A stretch of 64,000 bases of DNA from NCBI GenBank assembly GCA_019188255.1, contig JAETXT010000001.1:186001-250000 (forward strand), in the 5' to 3' direction. This document shows positions 9,719-21,624 of this stretch, in pieces (position 1 is the stretch's first letter; each line of letters begins with the position of its first letter). The position numbers and the translations under genes are program-made. The notes under the pieces were generated by a model, which ran no database searches, was not told the DNA's origin, and was given only the letters and a program-made list of their open reading frames with translations. Origin of the DNA: Verticillium longisporum (lineage: Eukaryota > Ascomycota > Sordariomycetes > Glomerellales > Plectosphaerellaceae).

Positions 9719-11329
9719 TCAGGCGCTCAACTTGACGCCGAGCTCAAGCAGAAGCCGCACAAACTTCTCGTGTAATTGGATAAAGAAGTCGGGCATGCCG
9801 ACAAGCTCTGCCACGCCACGCGATTTGAGCGACACGGCGCCGCCGCCGCCGCCCATTCGGCGAGTAAAGCCGCTTCCTCCGGTCAAGAAGCTGCTGCCAC
9901 TGGCGCGGTCAGGGCCGCCGTAGCCATCACCACGATCTTGTAAAGCTTTTGAGGAAAAGCCGCCGCCGTTGCCGTAGAAGCCGCCGCCTCCCATGACAGG
10001 GCTAGCTTCGGATGCCTTCTCAGCCTCGGCCTCGGCAAGCTTCTGAATCCAAGCTGCCATCTCGCGGAAAGCGGCCGCAATGAAGCCAAATATCTTCATA
10101 ATTAGACGCTCTCGGTGAGTGCTGAGAGCAAGGAATGCGTAAACGCGCTTGTGACCACGAGCATGGACGTCAGGGATGCGGAATATGTATGCGATCGTGT
10201 AGCCAGCCAGAGGGTCGCCGAAGAAGATGGGGCCTCCTGATGCGGCCGCGCCGGCACTGTGGGTCGTAACGAAAGGCTGTGAGGTGGGATTGGGAGACTG
10301 CGGCGTGGGAACAGAGGTCACAGCTGAGCTGTTGGCGCTGCTTCCCGATTGCGGAGTGCGAGGCAGGGTCTCAAAGGAGAGGGCCCGAAGGCAAGAGGCG
10401 CGGACGATTGAGAAGGAATTGGCAATGAGGGGCTCATGGGTTGAGGTGTAGTGGACGTAGTGGGTGTGGCTCGGAAGACTGCGACTCGTCGAGGACATGC
10501 TTGATCGCGTGGTTGTTGAGCCTGTCGCTCTGCGTGTGTGCCGCCGAGGTTGACCCTCGCCGTCAGTGTCACTGGCCGAAGATGTTTGTGAGGGCGGTGG
10601 TGATGTGCCTGTGTCCTCCGACGTATACACCTTGGCCCAAGGGATTCGCGAGCGCAACGTCGGCCCCCGTTCAGATTTAGGGTCCTTCTCTTCCTTGAGG
10701 CCTTGCCTCTGTGGTAGCGTCATGGCGCAATTCTCGCATGGGCCAGCGCGTTTCGTCACATTATCGTCGTATGTTCTCCGAAAATTGCTGGATTCGCGAC
10801 GTGGTGCCGGCTGCTCGGATACTCTACGCGGGCTTTCAGGCGGGGTCTCGATGGCTGACGCAGAGGGGCGAGAGGAGGTATTGGCGGCAGGTGACGAGGC
10901 GTTGCGTAGTAGCGCTGCTCGGGATATTTGGGCTTCTTGTTCCGACATGGAGAGAGAAGAGTTCCGGTGGCCATGCATGTTCATCTTGCGCATCGCATCT
11001 GCGATGGCTGCGGTGGCTTGTCCAACAGAGCTCGGCACGGAGGGAGGGGCGCTCGTGGGTGGTCGGTCTTGGAGTTCGGCCTCGTCAAAGCATGTTGAGC
11101 AAGGGGCCGGCAGGCCTTCGGTGACCATCAACGGGGTGGGCCCGTGAAGGTCGCAATAATGAGCTAGACATAGCTGGAGGCCAGAAGTTAGCACTGGCGG
11201 AGGAGTGGGTGGCTGCCGGTCGTCTCGGTGTTGCGTTTGGTGATGGGGGTGTTGGTGGTGCGGGCGCATAGTGTCTGCTTCGGAAGTACCTGGCAGAGCC
11301 AAGGTGTGTTCGAAGGATGGGACTCGCAT
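9719..11329 (-). CDS. LST7: folliculin-family protein Lst7
   Basis: One long frame of up to 536 aa. The folliculin longin-type N-terminus is recognised from LCLAHYCDLHGPTPLMVTEG and the cysteine motif CSTCFD. A second cysteine motif CENCAMTLP, then SFSIVRASCLRALSFETLP and a longin core GPIFFGDPLAGYTIAYIFRI with AFLALSTHRERLIMKIFGFI follow. The C-terminus (GMPDFFIQLHEKFVRLLLEL) matches the fungal form that lacks most of the vertebrate DENN region. Yeast Lst7 forms a complex with Lst4 at the vacuole that acts as a GAP toward Rag GTPase Gtr2 in TORC1 signalling. The 5' end is uncertain. The bases just before LCLAHYC (about 11174–11195) look like a 3' splice site (GTGCTAAC then CTCCAG), so the true start may be in a small upstream exon. 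The Ser/Pro-rich middle is disordered. Confidence 0.8.
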   Translation of the reverse strand: MRVPSFEHTLALPGTSEADTMRPHHQHPHHQTQHRDDRQPPTPPPVLTSGLQLCLAHYCDLHGPTPLMVTEGLPAPCSTCFDEAELQDRPPTSAPPSVPSSVGQATAAIADAMRKMNMHGHRNSSLSMSEQEAQISRAALLRNASSPAANTSSRPSASAIETPPESPRRVSEQPAPRRESSNFRRTYDDNVTKRAGPCENCAMTLPQRQGLKEEKDPKSERGPTLRSRIPWAKVYTSEDTGTSPPPSQTSSASDTDGEGQPRRHTRRATGSTTTRSSMSSTSRSLPSHTHYVHYTSTHEPLIANSFSIVRASCLRALSFETLPRTPQSGSSANSSAVTSVPTPQSPNPTSQPFVTTHSAGAAASGGPIFFGDPLAGYTIAYIFRIPDVHARGHKRVYAFLALSTHRERLIMKIFGFIAAAFREMAAWIQKLAEAEAEKASEASPVMGGGGFYGNGGGFSSKALQDRGDGYGGPDRASGSSFLTGGSGFTRRMGGGGGAVSLKSRGVAELVGMPDFFIQLHEKFVRLLLELGVKLSA

Positions 11330-12073
11330 GACGAAAGAGAATGATGCGTCTAGAGCATCGAGAGGGCGCGCGGGAGATGAGGGAAGATATGGAGAGGAGC
11401 AGAGGCAAGAGCCGACTCAGAGAGCCATGACGGAGAAACAGGGCCCAAAGGAGACGACGGCAGGGGCATCTGGAACAACGTCTGGATTTTTTTTAACCCT
11501 CGCTCGTCTCGATGCTCCTACCCGACTTCTTTGCACACTCCTTCTCTTAATGCTCCGACGGGATGACGGGACGGGGGTGTTTGGAGTAGGGGAAGGAGGT
11601 GCCAGTGCTGGGTTCTGACAGGGAAGAGGATAGGAGAGGGCCGGGAGGTTGCATGTACCACGGGCGCAGTGACATGTTGCCAGCAGTACACGGTGGTATC
11701 CCCGGACGAGGTTCCCTTGCGGATGAGTCGGGCAGACCCCAGACGTTTGAGTGTGGACCGGTCGCCCATCAGGGAGGGAAATGATAACGTGGTCGGCGGC
11801 CATGTCGTCAGGCGCTGGCCTGTCTGGCTGGTTGTCTGTCTTGGGCTGGATGCCTGCCTGTTCACTGGGCCCTGGGTGGCCATCCGTTCAAGACACTGGT
11901 CGGGATGGCCACATGGGAACAGCGGTGTAGGCGGTGAGGCGGCGCCTCATTGGGGGTGTGTGTAGAGAAGCCCAATCAATATGGGACGGGCGTGTTCGAG
12001 ATTGGCGGGGGACTCGGGATGTTTCTAGCGAAGCGAATGACAGGCGCGCAGATTGTCATTGCGACAGGAGGTT

Positions 12074-12100
12074 GGCAGGCAGGCAGGCAGGCAGGCAGGG
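12074..12100. repeat. GGCA microsatellite
   Basis: About six and a half perfect tandem copies of the tetranucleotide GGCA in the gene-poor region. Confidence 0.85.
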
Positions 12101-15100
12101 AGACGGTAAGTGCAGAAGCAGACGCACAACGCATAACGCACAACGCACATGCGGAAGATTGACGGCGAAAGGCCACCGAGGACATGATGGAGGGGGCTCA
12201 GACTCACTATCGATGTCATGACGTATGGAAGCCACGGGAATGCTGTCTTATCGGGAATCTAGAACTGGCCCAGGGTGTTGTTGGTTGGCGTCGGGCGGGC
12301 AATCGGACAAGGCGAGGCAATCAAGTATCAAATGAACGGAGGGGTGGGCGTGTTGCGGCTTGATGATCGCCCACAAAAGAAGCAAATATAGAGGAGGGGC
12401 AGCCAGTGAGCGAGATGGCGCGTCCTGCGAGCTGTGTTTGTGTGTTTTGTGTGCCGGATGGGTGGATGCTGGGTGTAGGATGTAAGTTTTTTTTTTGGAA
12501 GGTCTGGTCTCTCTCTCGTGTTTCGCCGAGGCGGCGGTGCGGCAGTGCGGCAGGGCGGGGTGAGACGACGGACGACGGTTGACGAGGGGGTCCAGGTTCA
12601 AAGCATATATGAGGCAGATCGTCGGAGGGTCGTTACCCAGGAAGGGAGGGGGAGAAGGAGGAGCAACAGAACAAACCCACGAGATGGGGAGGGGAAGCGA
12701 AGGTAAGGTAGAGGATGAGGAGAGGCACGAATGAGGGGCAGGGGAGAAGAGCAATTGCGGCAAGTCGAGTGCTGTTTGTTCCTTCCTGGTGGGAGCAGGC
12801 GCGGGTGGGCAATAGAGGGAAAGTAATCCCAGGTCACGGCTCGTAAGCAGCAAAGAACGGAAGGAGGGAATGGGAAGCTAAGGTTCAGGCACATGTGGTT
12901 GTGGATGCGAATGTGGATGCGGATGCGGAGCAGCAGGTGCAGTATAAGCAGGTGATGATGATGATGTGGAGGGGGGCGCCCGGCAGCGGCAGTGGCATTA
13001 GCAGTAGCACTGACAGCGACAGCGACGTGTATCCCTACGGTCAGGCAAGGCCTGTACAAGTACCAGTAAGGTAAGGCAAGGCAGGCATGTACAGTGTATA
13101 CCTGCCTGGGCCTATCCCGGCCGATTCCACTTGGTTCCGCGACTAGGTAGGGGGGCCGGGTCTCTCCTGCCCCCGGAAAGGGACGCAACGAAAACGAGAC
13201 CGTGGGGGAATTGGATGGCAAGAACAGCCCGCGAACGGAGCCAGACACCCAACTACCTACCTAGCAGCCTAGGTACCTTACCTACCCAAGGTAAGGAAGT
13301 GACAGCACCTTGCGATGAGCTTGTGATGAGCTTATTAGGCATCTGAGATTCATCGGGAGCCTTCGCACTTCGTTCCCTGCTGAACTGAGCACACGAGCCT
13401 AACAACCCGAATCCCCCCTGCCCAGACTCGAACTAGCAACGGTGCCGCGCTGTCTTCTTTCACAAGCGTTCCGATGTCCTTGGACCGTCTCCACAAGAAA
13501 CCTCGCCCTACGCAGTACCATGTACATCGCCCTACCATGCATGCTTTGCGAGTCGTGCCCACGCACCCAAACAGCCTCAACACCCCAGCAGACTTCCCCC
13601 AACACCCGTCTCAATACCGGACAGGTACTGTACGATACATGGCGCCAATAACCATGACTGGATTCTTGCATGCTAGTGTGCGAGCCAGCATGGAACGATA
13701 AGCCGCTCGTAGGAGACTGGTTTACATCGCGTAATAACCCGTTGAGCGACAGCTGTAGGGTCGCTGCTAGGGGCGCTGCTAGGCTCACAGATCGATGGTG
13801 CCGGACAGCCCGTGAAGGGTCCGGCGACGGCGGGCTCAGTCCGCTCGGTCAAACATGTCAGGGTCCAGGGCGTCTGTCTGTTTTGTTGTTCCAGTCGCTG
13901 ACATTCCAGTCGCTGACATTTCTAGTAACGATATTTCTCTTTCAGGTCCACCTTGATACTATTCCGCAGGAGAAAATGCTCAGTGACACACGATGGCTTC
14001 ATCGCCCTCTAGGCTTCAGCACCGAGGGCACGCGCGTCGGTCACTAAACGATTGACTCGTTAGGACCCAACTACCCGGGCTTCCTCCCTGTGGCCAGGCC
14101 TGTCCATGGGCCTTTTACTCTGTCAGTTGTCAGGCAGGACAAGAACACGGAGAGCCTAGGTGAGCATAGATGGCGACCCGAGATCCCAACCAAAAAAACC
14201 TCCCCTGATCGTCGCGGGGTTTCCCTATCCCTGCCCGCTGACTGGTGCCGCCAAGCAGGTCGTCGGTCCACCCATTCCAGAATGCTTCCAACCTTCCATT
14301 TCGCGGTCCCCACGCCGAGGGAGCCACACCCACTCCTCGTCCTGCACACGCACGCCCTGCGCCCGGGCTCTGGCCCGGGCTGGGTACAGGGGGCTAGAAC
14401 CCCAGTCGAAGCCCAGCACGCCATCAATTTGTGCTTGCGCCGCTTTTAGTCGCTGGGAACGCTTAGCAACGTCTCCCGCAATGGCGTCTCGAAAACTACG
14501 GCTTAGTTGTACACCACGGCTCCACTACTGAACCAGATACCGTTTGCTTGCCAAGTGATGCCGCAGGTCAGGCCCCCGTTTCGAACTCGATGGATGCGAC
14601 AACCTCGCCCACTCGCTGACCCGGTGCGATTGGTGACTGGAGAAGAAGTGTACCACTTTGCGCGTTTCCTAGAGAAGGTTGATAGACCGATATGTGCTCC
14701 TCACTCGGGCATGAGGAAAGGGAAGTACTTCAGTTTGTGCGCATGCTAACGACGCCCATGTCACAGAAGTCAGGCTACTTAACTGGTCCTGCATTTCTGC
14801 AAGGTCGCACGAAACCTCTTGATTCCTACCAACACCATCTGCCACGCTGTTAGACCAGGCAGCCTGGAATTTCGGCATGTCGAACTATCCAGACTGAGTT
14901 GCGCTACTCACTGTTCCTCGGCTGCTCGGGTAGACGAAGGACAGGTGTGAGGTGTTGGTCCGTCCACCAGCCGGCACTGCTGACAAGGCCGATACGGACC
15001 TGTTTGATCGCCGCCACATGTTGGCCACTTGGCTTTCGGCCGAGTGGCCCATGAGCTAATCGGTTGAGCCGTTAGTCTCTTGCATCCAGAGATCTCGAAG

Positions 15101-17278
15101 AACGAACACCCCGTGCTTGGTTTGGACGTCACTCCCGTGCTCATCGAATGTCGATCAATCTTTGCGCTGGCCAGAAAGCCTTGCTATAACTCATGGTATC
15201 TGAACGATTGCTCATGCACAGGGGGTTTGTTTCTTGGAGGCGCGTGCTCATGGAGTCGGCAGGGTCAAACTTGTCGAAATGTCGAGAAATGCGAACATTG
15301 GGTGAAGTATGGTCGGTTTTCCGTATAACCAACTAAATCTGAAAATGTCCTGTTTACGAGGCTGGCCCTTCTCTGGACCTGCAATGCCGGATGCGTGAGT
15401 GCTTCATGGGCAATTCCTCCGTGCACCCGTGCCGACGGGGTTGTAGTGTCCGAAGCAAAATCCCAGTGGCTGGCGGAGCAAGTAACTTGTCGAAACAGCG
15501 TGGCTTACATGTCAAATCTGGTTCTCTCACAAATCATCGTGCTGCTCACCCCGCGAAATGACGAGATGGTACATGTAGTCACTGATGCCACGAGAGACAG
15601 TGTGATCGTTCGAGAGAGCGCAATGTGGGTGGAATGGTAGCCTCCCAGCCGTTTGGAACGCCAGGACGCCTAAATGCATGCAACAACACCGTCTACCATC
15701 GCCGGAACCTCGTCCAGCGGCAAGCACGCTAGGCTGCGTGTGGGCATGGAATCGTCCCCGTGGGACTCCTGATCTCTCGGTACCCATCATCCACCGCATC
15801 AGGTCAGACCCAGTTCGTCTCTTTCATCTCCCGCCAATTTACCATCCACGACTCGAACGAATGCGACACGAAGATCGTCGGATAAGGTAGTCAATATTGG
15901 GTGCTAGGTACCTCTTCCGCCAGGGCCAAGGATACGGGATCTTCTGCTGCTGCAAGCTGCCTTCACCGCCAGACGAGGCACCGCCAGACGAGGAATGCCT
16001 TCTTCTGGCCTGTTCGGGTGGAAACTACCCGGCGTGTCATGGAACAAGGTAGTTGACTCCATCATTTCCATCATCGCATCGTCACGCACCGACGGCTGTT
16101 CGACTTGACTAGCTGCGGCAGTCCCCTCAACCGAGACTTGTATTTGGCCCTGTCAACCTGCTCAACGACACTAGGGGAGCGTTCCCGGTCTTGGGCTTGG
16201 GGAGACCTGAGACACAAACGGAAGCCATGAGTCGGCATTTGCGAGATGAGACGAGTGATGAGCTGTTTAGTGCTGTTCAGTCATGGATGATTTCCGTCCC
16301 TTTGCCGCCGCTGACCCTAGAGAAGCCGCTGTCGACGGCAGGGTGATGCAGAGCTGACGGCATGCCCATGAATAGCTCTATTGCTGATGCGACCTCATCA
16401 CCATGTCAGTTGGTACCCGACCTGATGTCGGGCATATTCGCTACCAACGAGACAAAGGCGTCCGCCAGGGTCAACAACCTAGGTACGGCACACCACGGTT
16501 ATCACGCACTTGACATTCCGACAAGACTATTTGCAACCACAGACCGGTGGCCCGAAGCGAGGACCGGTCTACAACCAGGCGCACATGGCACCCTTGCAGC
16601 CACTGACCAGAGACACATCCGCTGGGCCGATATTCCAGCGCCATCGCTGTCCAACGAGGCCTGCCACAAAGCAGCCAGCCCATGCGCCCATCCTCTAGCC
16701 TTCAAGTTCGAGACGGCCTGTCGTCTCATCTCGCTCCGCGCCGCGGCCACCGCACCCTCGCACCATCGCACCCTCCGCATTTCGCCTCCTCCCAGCAGTG
16801 CGCGCCGCCATGCAGTGACGCTGCAGTGTGACCTTGGGCTCGGCTTTCGTCAATCGTCTTCACGTGTGTACATGTAGGCTTGCCTCTCGCCTGTCACATG
16901 CCCTCCCATGTTGTGAAGTAGAATAGGCCGAGTATCGCCTGTCACTCTGCTCGAGCGCGCCGTGCTAATCGGTCCGTGGCGGGCGAGATTGACCGACATC
17001 ACTCCCAGCGCCCTGTTCATCACGACGTGTTCCCCTGCAGTAGTCGCTGGCTGCCGCTGGCCTCAAGCATGGTTGAGAGCGTGCCCCGAGAGAGAGCAGC
17101 ATGGGTCGTCACCTGAGAGACCAGCGAGGCGTTGCAGCGCAGGACAAGATTCCATCATGGGTACGAAAACCAAAGTAAAATTGTTGAGACGGAAAACCTG
17201 CGCGGCCTCAAAACTTTCCCATTCGAGCCTCCGGCCATTCTCTCGCCGTGCCCAGACGCAACCATGTGCTGCGCGAAG

Positions 17279-17300
17279 TGTGTGTGTGTGTGTGCGTGTG
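17279..17300. repeat. TG dinucleotide microsatellite
   Basis: A short TG run interrupted once by a C in non-coding sequence. Confidence 0.8.
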
Positions 17301-18828
17301 CCTGCGAAGCATGCCACACATGCAAGCCCGACAGCCGTTCATCCCATGTTACCTCGTTTCGTGCCCTAGAGCGGGCGAGAACCAACCTCGCGCCCACTAG
17401 CCAGGCAGAACGCGATTCTTCTCCGCATCATCGACATACCCCTGCCAGGGCCAGGACCGACATGCACTGCACCTCACATGCATCGAGAGAGCAAAAAAAA
17501 AGTTTCGCTTGCACTGCTGCTGCTGCTGCTGCAAGGCATCTGAGCCTCGTCACCCGGTATCGGCTGCAACGCAAGACCCCTGGGACGTCATGGCGGCAGA
17601 GCATCAGCGTGTTTTCTGTGGCCGTCCCTCCCCCCTTGACGCCATGTCGACTTTAGCCGCGCATCCCAGTTGCACACCGGGCGGCCGGTGGCCGGACGCA
17701 TGCCGTGTGTGCTTCGTCCCTCGTCCGGTTCTCCCGATTCTTTCGTTTTGCTCCTCACACCGGACAATCTGATGCCGTCCGTCTGACCCTGGCATGCGGA
17801 CGAAGGACCCTGTACGTGGACTTGAGACTGTAGCTCTCTCGCTTCACGCGTGCATGGCCAAGTGTGCCATCGCCAGGGATCCCCGCCGGTCGTCAGACGG
17901 CCCGAAGAACGTGAAAGGGGGACGGCATGGCTGGATGGCTGGATGTTGTTCCACCTGGACTGAAGTGTCTGCCGCCGCCGCCGCCTCGCCAAATAACCGT
18001 CATGCCATGACCATGAGGACAGACGCCACCCCCGGCTCAAATCACGTCTCGCCTATTCGGCTCTGCGTCAACCACTACCGGCGATCGACACGTGCAAAGT
18101 CACCCGCGTCGACGCCCAGGTACCCCCGTGGTATCAACTTGTCGTTGCAATGAGCGTGGTAAATTCATGTTGTTTCCTTTCGCTGTGATCTCTATGCAAG
18201 TCCGGTTCCCGTGCCAAGTTCAAACATTCAAACCACCACCACCAACACCCCATGGGACAGGGCAAAAAAAGCCCAGCTCGCCCTTGCCCGAGGGGGGGGG
18301 AGGATGCCCTCCCTATCGAAACCACCGCCGCCCTTATGCTCGACATTGTCATGCCATGATGCTTCACACCCCTGAAAAATTATACAGTCCTCCGCCCCCG
18401 TGCCTCCTCCTCCCCACAGCCTACCGTCCGCTCGTTGGGGGGGAGATAGTCCGTACAGCTCAGGTAGTTGTAACAATACAGCGTCCCCGCGTAAGCCCGC
18501 CTGTCCAAAACGCCGTGGTGAAATGCAAAAATGCAAAAAAAAAAAAGTACACAAGTTGTGAACAGAGAGAAAGGGGGGTGTCCCCCTCTCCCCGAACCCC
18601 ATGAGACCAACCAGCTTCGCCAAAGCCCGGCCGTCCTCACGCGTGAGCCGCCCTCCGTGCCTCCATGCGTGCCCGCCAGCCCTTCCGCGCAGCAGGCGCG
18701 TGAGAAAGGACATCAGCGTCGACGGCGACTCCAGCCGTCGTCGTCGCCGTCGCCGTCGCCGCGGGCTCCTCAGGCCGATCCATATCCAACCCTTGTCGCC
18801 CGTCTTTCCCGCGCGCCCGCGCCTCACG

Positions 18829-20661
18829 TCAATCGACAAACGGATCGCCCATCTCCAGCCTCTTAGCCGCCGGCTCGCCGTCGCCCGCCGTCGACGCCGT
18901 GCCGTCGGTCGAGTCTCTCGACGCTGTGCTGGCGCCTGCACCCGCACCCGCACCCGCACCCGCACCAGCGCCCGCGCCTGCGCCCGCGCCCCCCTCGGCC
19001 GCCGCGAGCGCCGGCGCGTACCGCTCGAGCCACATGCGCCGCAGCACGCTGTAGAGGAAGAGGAACTGCGGCGGCGCCTGGACCATGCTGGGCCGCTGCT
19101 CGCGGAGGGCCTCGACCGTCGCGTGGATGAGGTCGGGCGCCGCGGCCGGGTAGGCTTCGAGGAGACCGGCGTCGAGCTCGCGCATGAGGTGCTCGAGCGT
19201 GATGAAGGTGCCCGTGCGGCCCACGCCGGCGCTGCAGTGGACGATGCGCGGGGGCGGGCCGGATGGGGCTGCTGACGTCGAGTCCGTGTCCGAGAGGTTG
19301 TTGCTGTTGCTGCTGCTGCTGCCGCTGCTGCCGCCGGTGTTGTAGTCGCGCGAGAGGCGCATGAGGGTGAGGAAGCTGCCGAGGTCTTCGAGGGCGGGTG
19401 CGCCAAAGTCCGGCCAGCGCGTGTAGAGAAAGTGCCAGATGACCTGCTCCGTGGGCTCGGGCGCCGGCGAGGCCGTCTGCGTCACTTCAATGTCGGCGTC
19501 GTCGGCGTCGGCACCGGCGTCAGGGGCGAGGGCGGCAGAGGGCGGCGGCGGCGCGACGCGCAGGATGAGCTTGCGCAGCTCAATGGCGCCGTCCTCGAGC
19601 GTCTCCATCGAGTCGAAGCGCAGCTCGGCGCCCCAGCCGTCGTCCCAGGCGTCGTCCTCGTTGAGAATCCAGGGCTCGTCCTCGGCGGACATGGGGAAGT
19701 ACGGGTAGCACTTGATGGCGCCGTTCTCGAACATGGTCGTCAGCTGGACAATGACAACGGGCGAGTCGAACTGCTCGGCGACCATGCGCCAGACGGAGTC
19801 GACCGAGTTCTCGACGGGTCCCTGCATGGCGATGTAGCGCAGCGGGGCCGGGGCCGGGGCCGAGGCCGGGGCCGGGGCGGGCGACCCGAGGCTTCTGCGC
19901 GGCGAGGGCAGGACGACGGCCGAGGCGTTGACGTAGTCGAGGGTGCCGTCGGGGACGCGCAGGCGCACGCGGTTGCGGTTGTAGGGCTTGATGTTGCAGT
20001 AGCGGTCCATGACGCCGCGGCGCATGTCGACCTGCTTATGGACGGCATATCGGTAGGTCGAGTCGGGATTCGTGGCGGCCTCCTGGGCCATGGCGTTGTG
20101 CAGGCGGTTGCGTTCGGTCCAAGTGAGATCCTGGAATTTCGAGTGGATGCCTGGGTCATGTCAGCGTTGCCATTGAGATTGGCCATTGAAATTTGCCATT
20201 GAGATTTGTCATTGAGATTTGCCATTGAGATTTTGCCGCTGGGAAGCAGATTTTTTTGGAGCAGTACCTTCTTGCGACAAGTCGAGGAACGAAGGCATCC
20301 TCAGCTTGCTCCTCTCCGGCGACTCCGCCAGCAGTCCGTCGCGGTGCCGCAGGGAGACAGGTGACGCAGGCATGGCGTCGGCGAGGCCATCACGGGTCGA
20401 AGCCAAGGTCGGAGGGGGCGAGGAGGAGGCTGGCGGCGGCGGCGCTGGGGATCGGGCGCGCTTGGCCGAGGAGCGAAGATGTCGCAGGGCGCTCTTGCGA
20501 AAGCTGCCCTGCTTGCCGCGAGTTGTCGCCGAGACGGCGAGGGGGATGGCGTTGCTCGTCGGGGAGGGTTCGGCGGCGTCGGGGACGGTGAGGGTGAGGG
20601 TTTTGGGGTCGGTGGCTATGGTGGGCGCCTTGGGCTTGCGGCGGAACTTGGGGATCTCCAT
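18829..20661 (-). CDS. protein tyrosine phosphatase (classical PTP)
   Basis: Exons 20661–20268 and 20150–18829 encode about 571 aa. After a Ser/Pro-rich N-terminus, GIHSKFQDLTWTERNRL starts the PTP domain. It continues with YCNIKPYNRNRVRL and VNASAVVLP (substrate loop), ENGAIKCYPYFP, the WPD loop WPDFGAP (about residue 374) and the P-loop HCSAGVGRTG (about residue 433), which supplies the catalytic Cys and Arg. QRPSMVQAPPQFLFLYSVL is the Q-loop. Catalytic residues are intact. The start MEIPKFRRKPKA at 20661 is preferred over an in-frame ATG at 20886, which would add a Leu/Cys hexamer-repeat translation. A GA dipeptide run near the C-terminus comes from a GC-rich minisatellite. Fungal relatives such as Pyp/Ptp dephosphorylate MAP kinases; the specific substrate here is unknown. 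Confidence 0.9.
20169..20234. repeat. 13-bp tandem repeat inside the phosphatase intron
   Basis: Five tandem copies of a 13-base unit close to GCCATTGAGATTT lie inside the single intron (20267–20151) of the phosphatase gene and make up more than half of it. Confidence 0.85.
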
Positions 20662-20698
20662 GGTGGCGGCGCGCGGGGTGGTGATGGGCGCTGTGGGA

Positions 20699-20754
20699 GG
20701 GAGGCAGAGGCAGAGGCAGAGGCAGAGGCAGAGGCAGAGGCTGAGGCTGAGGCT
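20699..20754. repeat. CAGAGG hexamer minisatellite
   Basis: About nine tandem hexamers (CAGAGG grading to CTGAGG) lie just upstream of the chosen phosphatase start, in its probable 5' leader. Confidence 0.85.
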
Positions 20755-21320
20755 GCCGGGTCGCGGCCGGTTGAGGAGTAGTCGAGGGAAGCGTCGGATG
20801 GTTGCGGCGGATGGGGTGGCGGGAACTTGGGTTCGTTGGCGGCAAGGCTGAGGGGGAAGCTGGTCGTCGAGTGGCGTGAGACACAAAGGATGGACTAGGT
20901 CGGGACGTGCAGATAGAACGGGTCAACGCGAGATCGAGAAGCGACAATGTAAATCAATGTCGATCGCAAGGCTCGGGGGCCCAGGAACAGTGCCGAGTTT
21001 CGAAAGGCTGGCGAGGCGGAGGAGTGTCAGAGGATCTCCAAGGGGCACGTGCTGTGACGAGAGATGCTGTGACGAGAGATGCCGCGGCGGGCGTGTGAAG
21101 GTTGATCCCAGAGGGAGAAGACTCTCAATGAACAATGAAGGCTGCGTTGCGGAGGGATCGATGCAAGATGATCTCGCCACGTTCAGGTCGTTGGCTCCCA
21201 AGGCTGCCTCGCGCTCCCCCAGGACGCTGTCTCGCTCTTTGTCTGGCCAGGTTGAAGTCGAGGTCCGGGTCCAGGGGTAGAAAACTTGTCGCAGGGACAT
21301 ACGTACGTAAGGACATGGGG

Positions 21321-21347
21321 GGCGGAGGCGGAGGCGGAGGCGGAGGA
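21321..21347. repeat. GGAGGC hexamer repeat
   Basis: About four and a half tandem GGAGGC units, strongly purine-biased on the plus strand. Confidence 0.8.
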
Positions 21348-21456
21348 TGATTGGAAATAACACAGCTCCAGCGTTCGGAGATGGGCACATTGATCGGGGC
21401 AGCAAACCCAGATTGGGCGCGATGTCATCTTGGCGTGCCCACGTCCGTGTGCACGG

Positions 21457-21497
21457 GGGCGAGGGCGAGGGCGAGGGCGAGGGCGAGGGCGAGGGCA
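21457..21497. repeat. GAGGGC hexamer repeat (G-run array)
   Basis: About seven GAGGGC units followed by irregular G runs (GGGGCGGGGGCAGGGGC). The regularly spaced GGG tracts could form G-quadruplexes. Confidence 0.8.
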
Positions 21498-21545
21498 GGG
21501 GCCGGGGCGGGGGCAGGGGCAGGGGCGCCTCGCGGATCCCACAGC

Positions 21546-21624
21546 GGCGCCTGCGATCCCACAGTGCGATCCCACAGCGGCACCTGCGATCCCACAGCGG
21601 CACCTGCGATCCCACAGCGGCGGT
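21546..21624. repeat. 20-bp tandem repeat
   Basis: About four copies of CGATCCCACAGCGGCACCTG, the second one shortened. Non-coding. Confidence 0.85.

Larger units (their letters stand above)
11330..18828. other. gene-poor region of about 7.5 kb
   Basis: I can support no protein gene here. Open frames (for example 12598–13248 −, 16362–16877 +, 17132–17656 +, 17588–18040 −) are rich in Ser, Pro, Arg and His, overlap in several frames and show no family motif. The region contains a GGCA tetranucleotide run at 12074–12100, a TG run at 17279–17300, CCTAGGTACC-type motifs near 13250–13300, 15905 and 16480, and poly(A)/poly(T) tracts at 11487–11494 and 18536–18545. The right end must hold the 3' UTR of the phosphatase gene. 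Non-coding RNAs or fast-evolving short genes could be present unseen. Confidence 0.4.

Noticed and set aside
12074..12100. Possible CRISPR-like or integron-like repeat from the regular GGCA spacing
   Set aside because: It is a simple tetranucleotide microsatellite with no spacers, in eukaryotic nuclear DNA.
12598..13248. A 216-codon Pro/His/Leu-rich frame in the gene-poor region
   Set aside because: Low-complexity composition with overlapping alternatives in other frames; no family resemblance.
13399..13450. A tRNA-like T-arm fragment (CAGACTCGAACTAGCAAC)
   Set aside because: No acceptor, D or anticodon stems can be formed around it.
20662..20886. Upstream in-frame extension of the phosphatase starting at 20886
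   Set aside because: The extra residues are a translation of the CAGAGG hexamer repeat (Ser-Leu-Cys runs). The ATG at 20661 gives a normal N-terminus.
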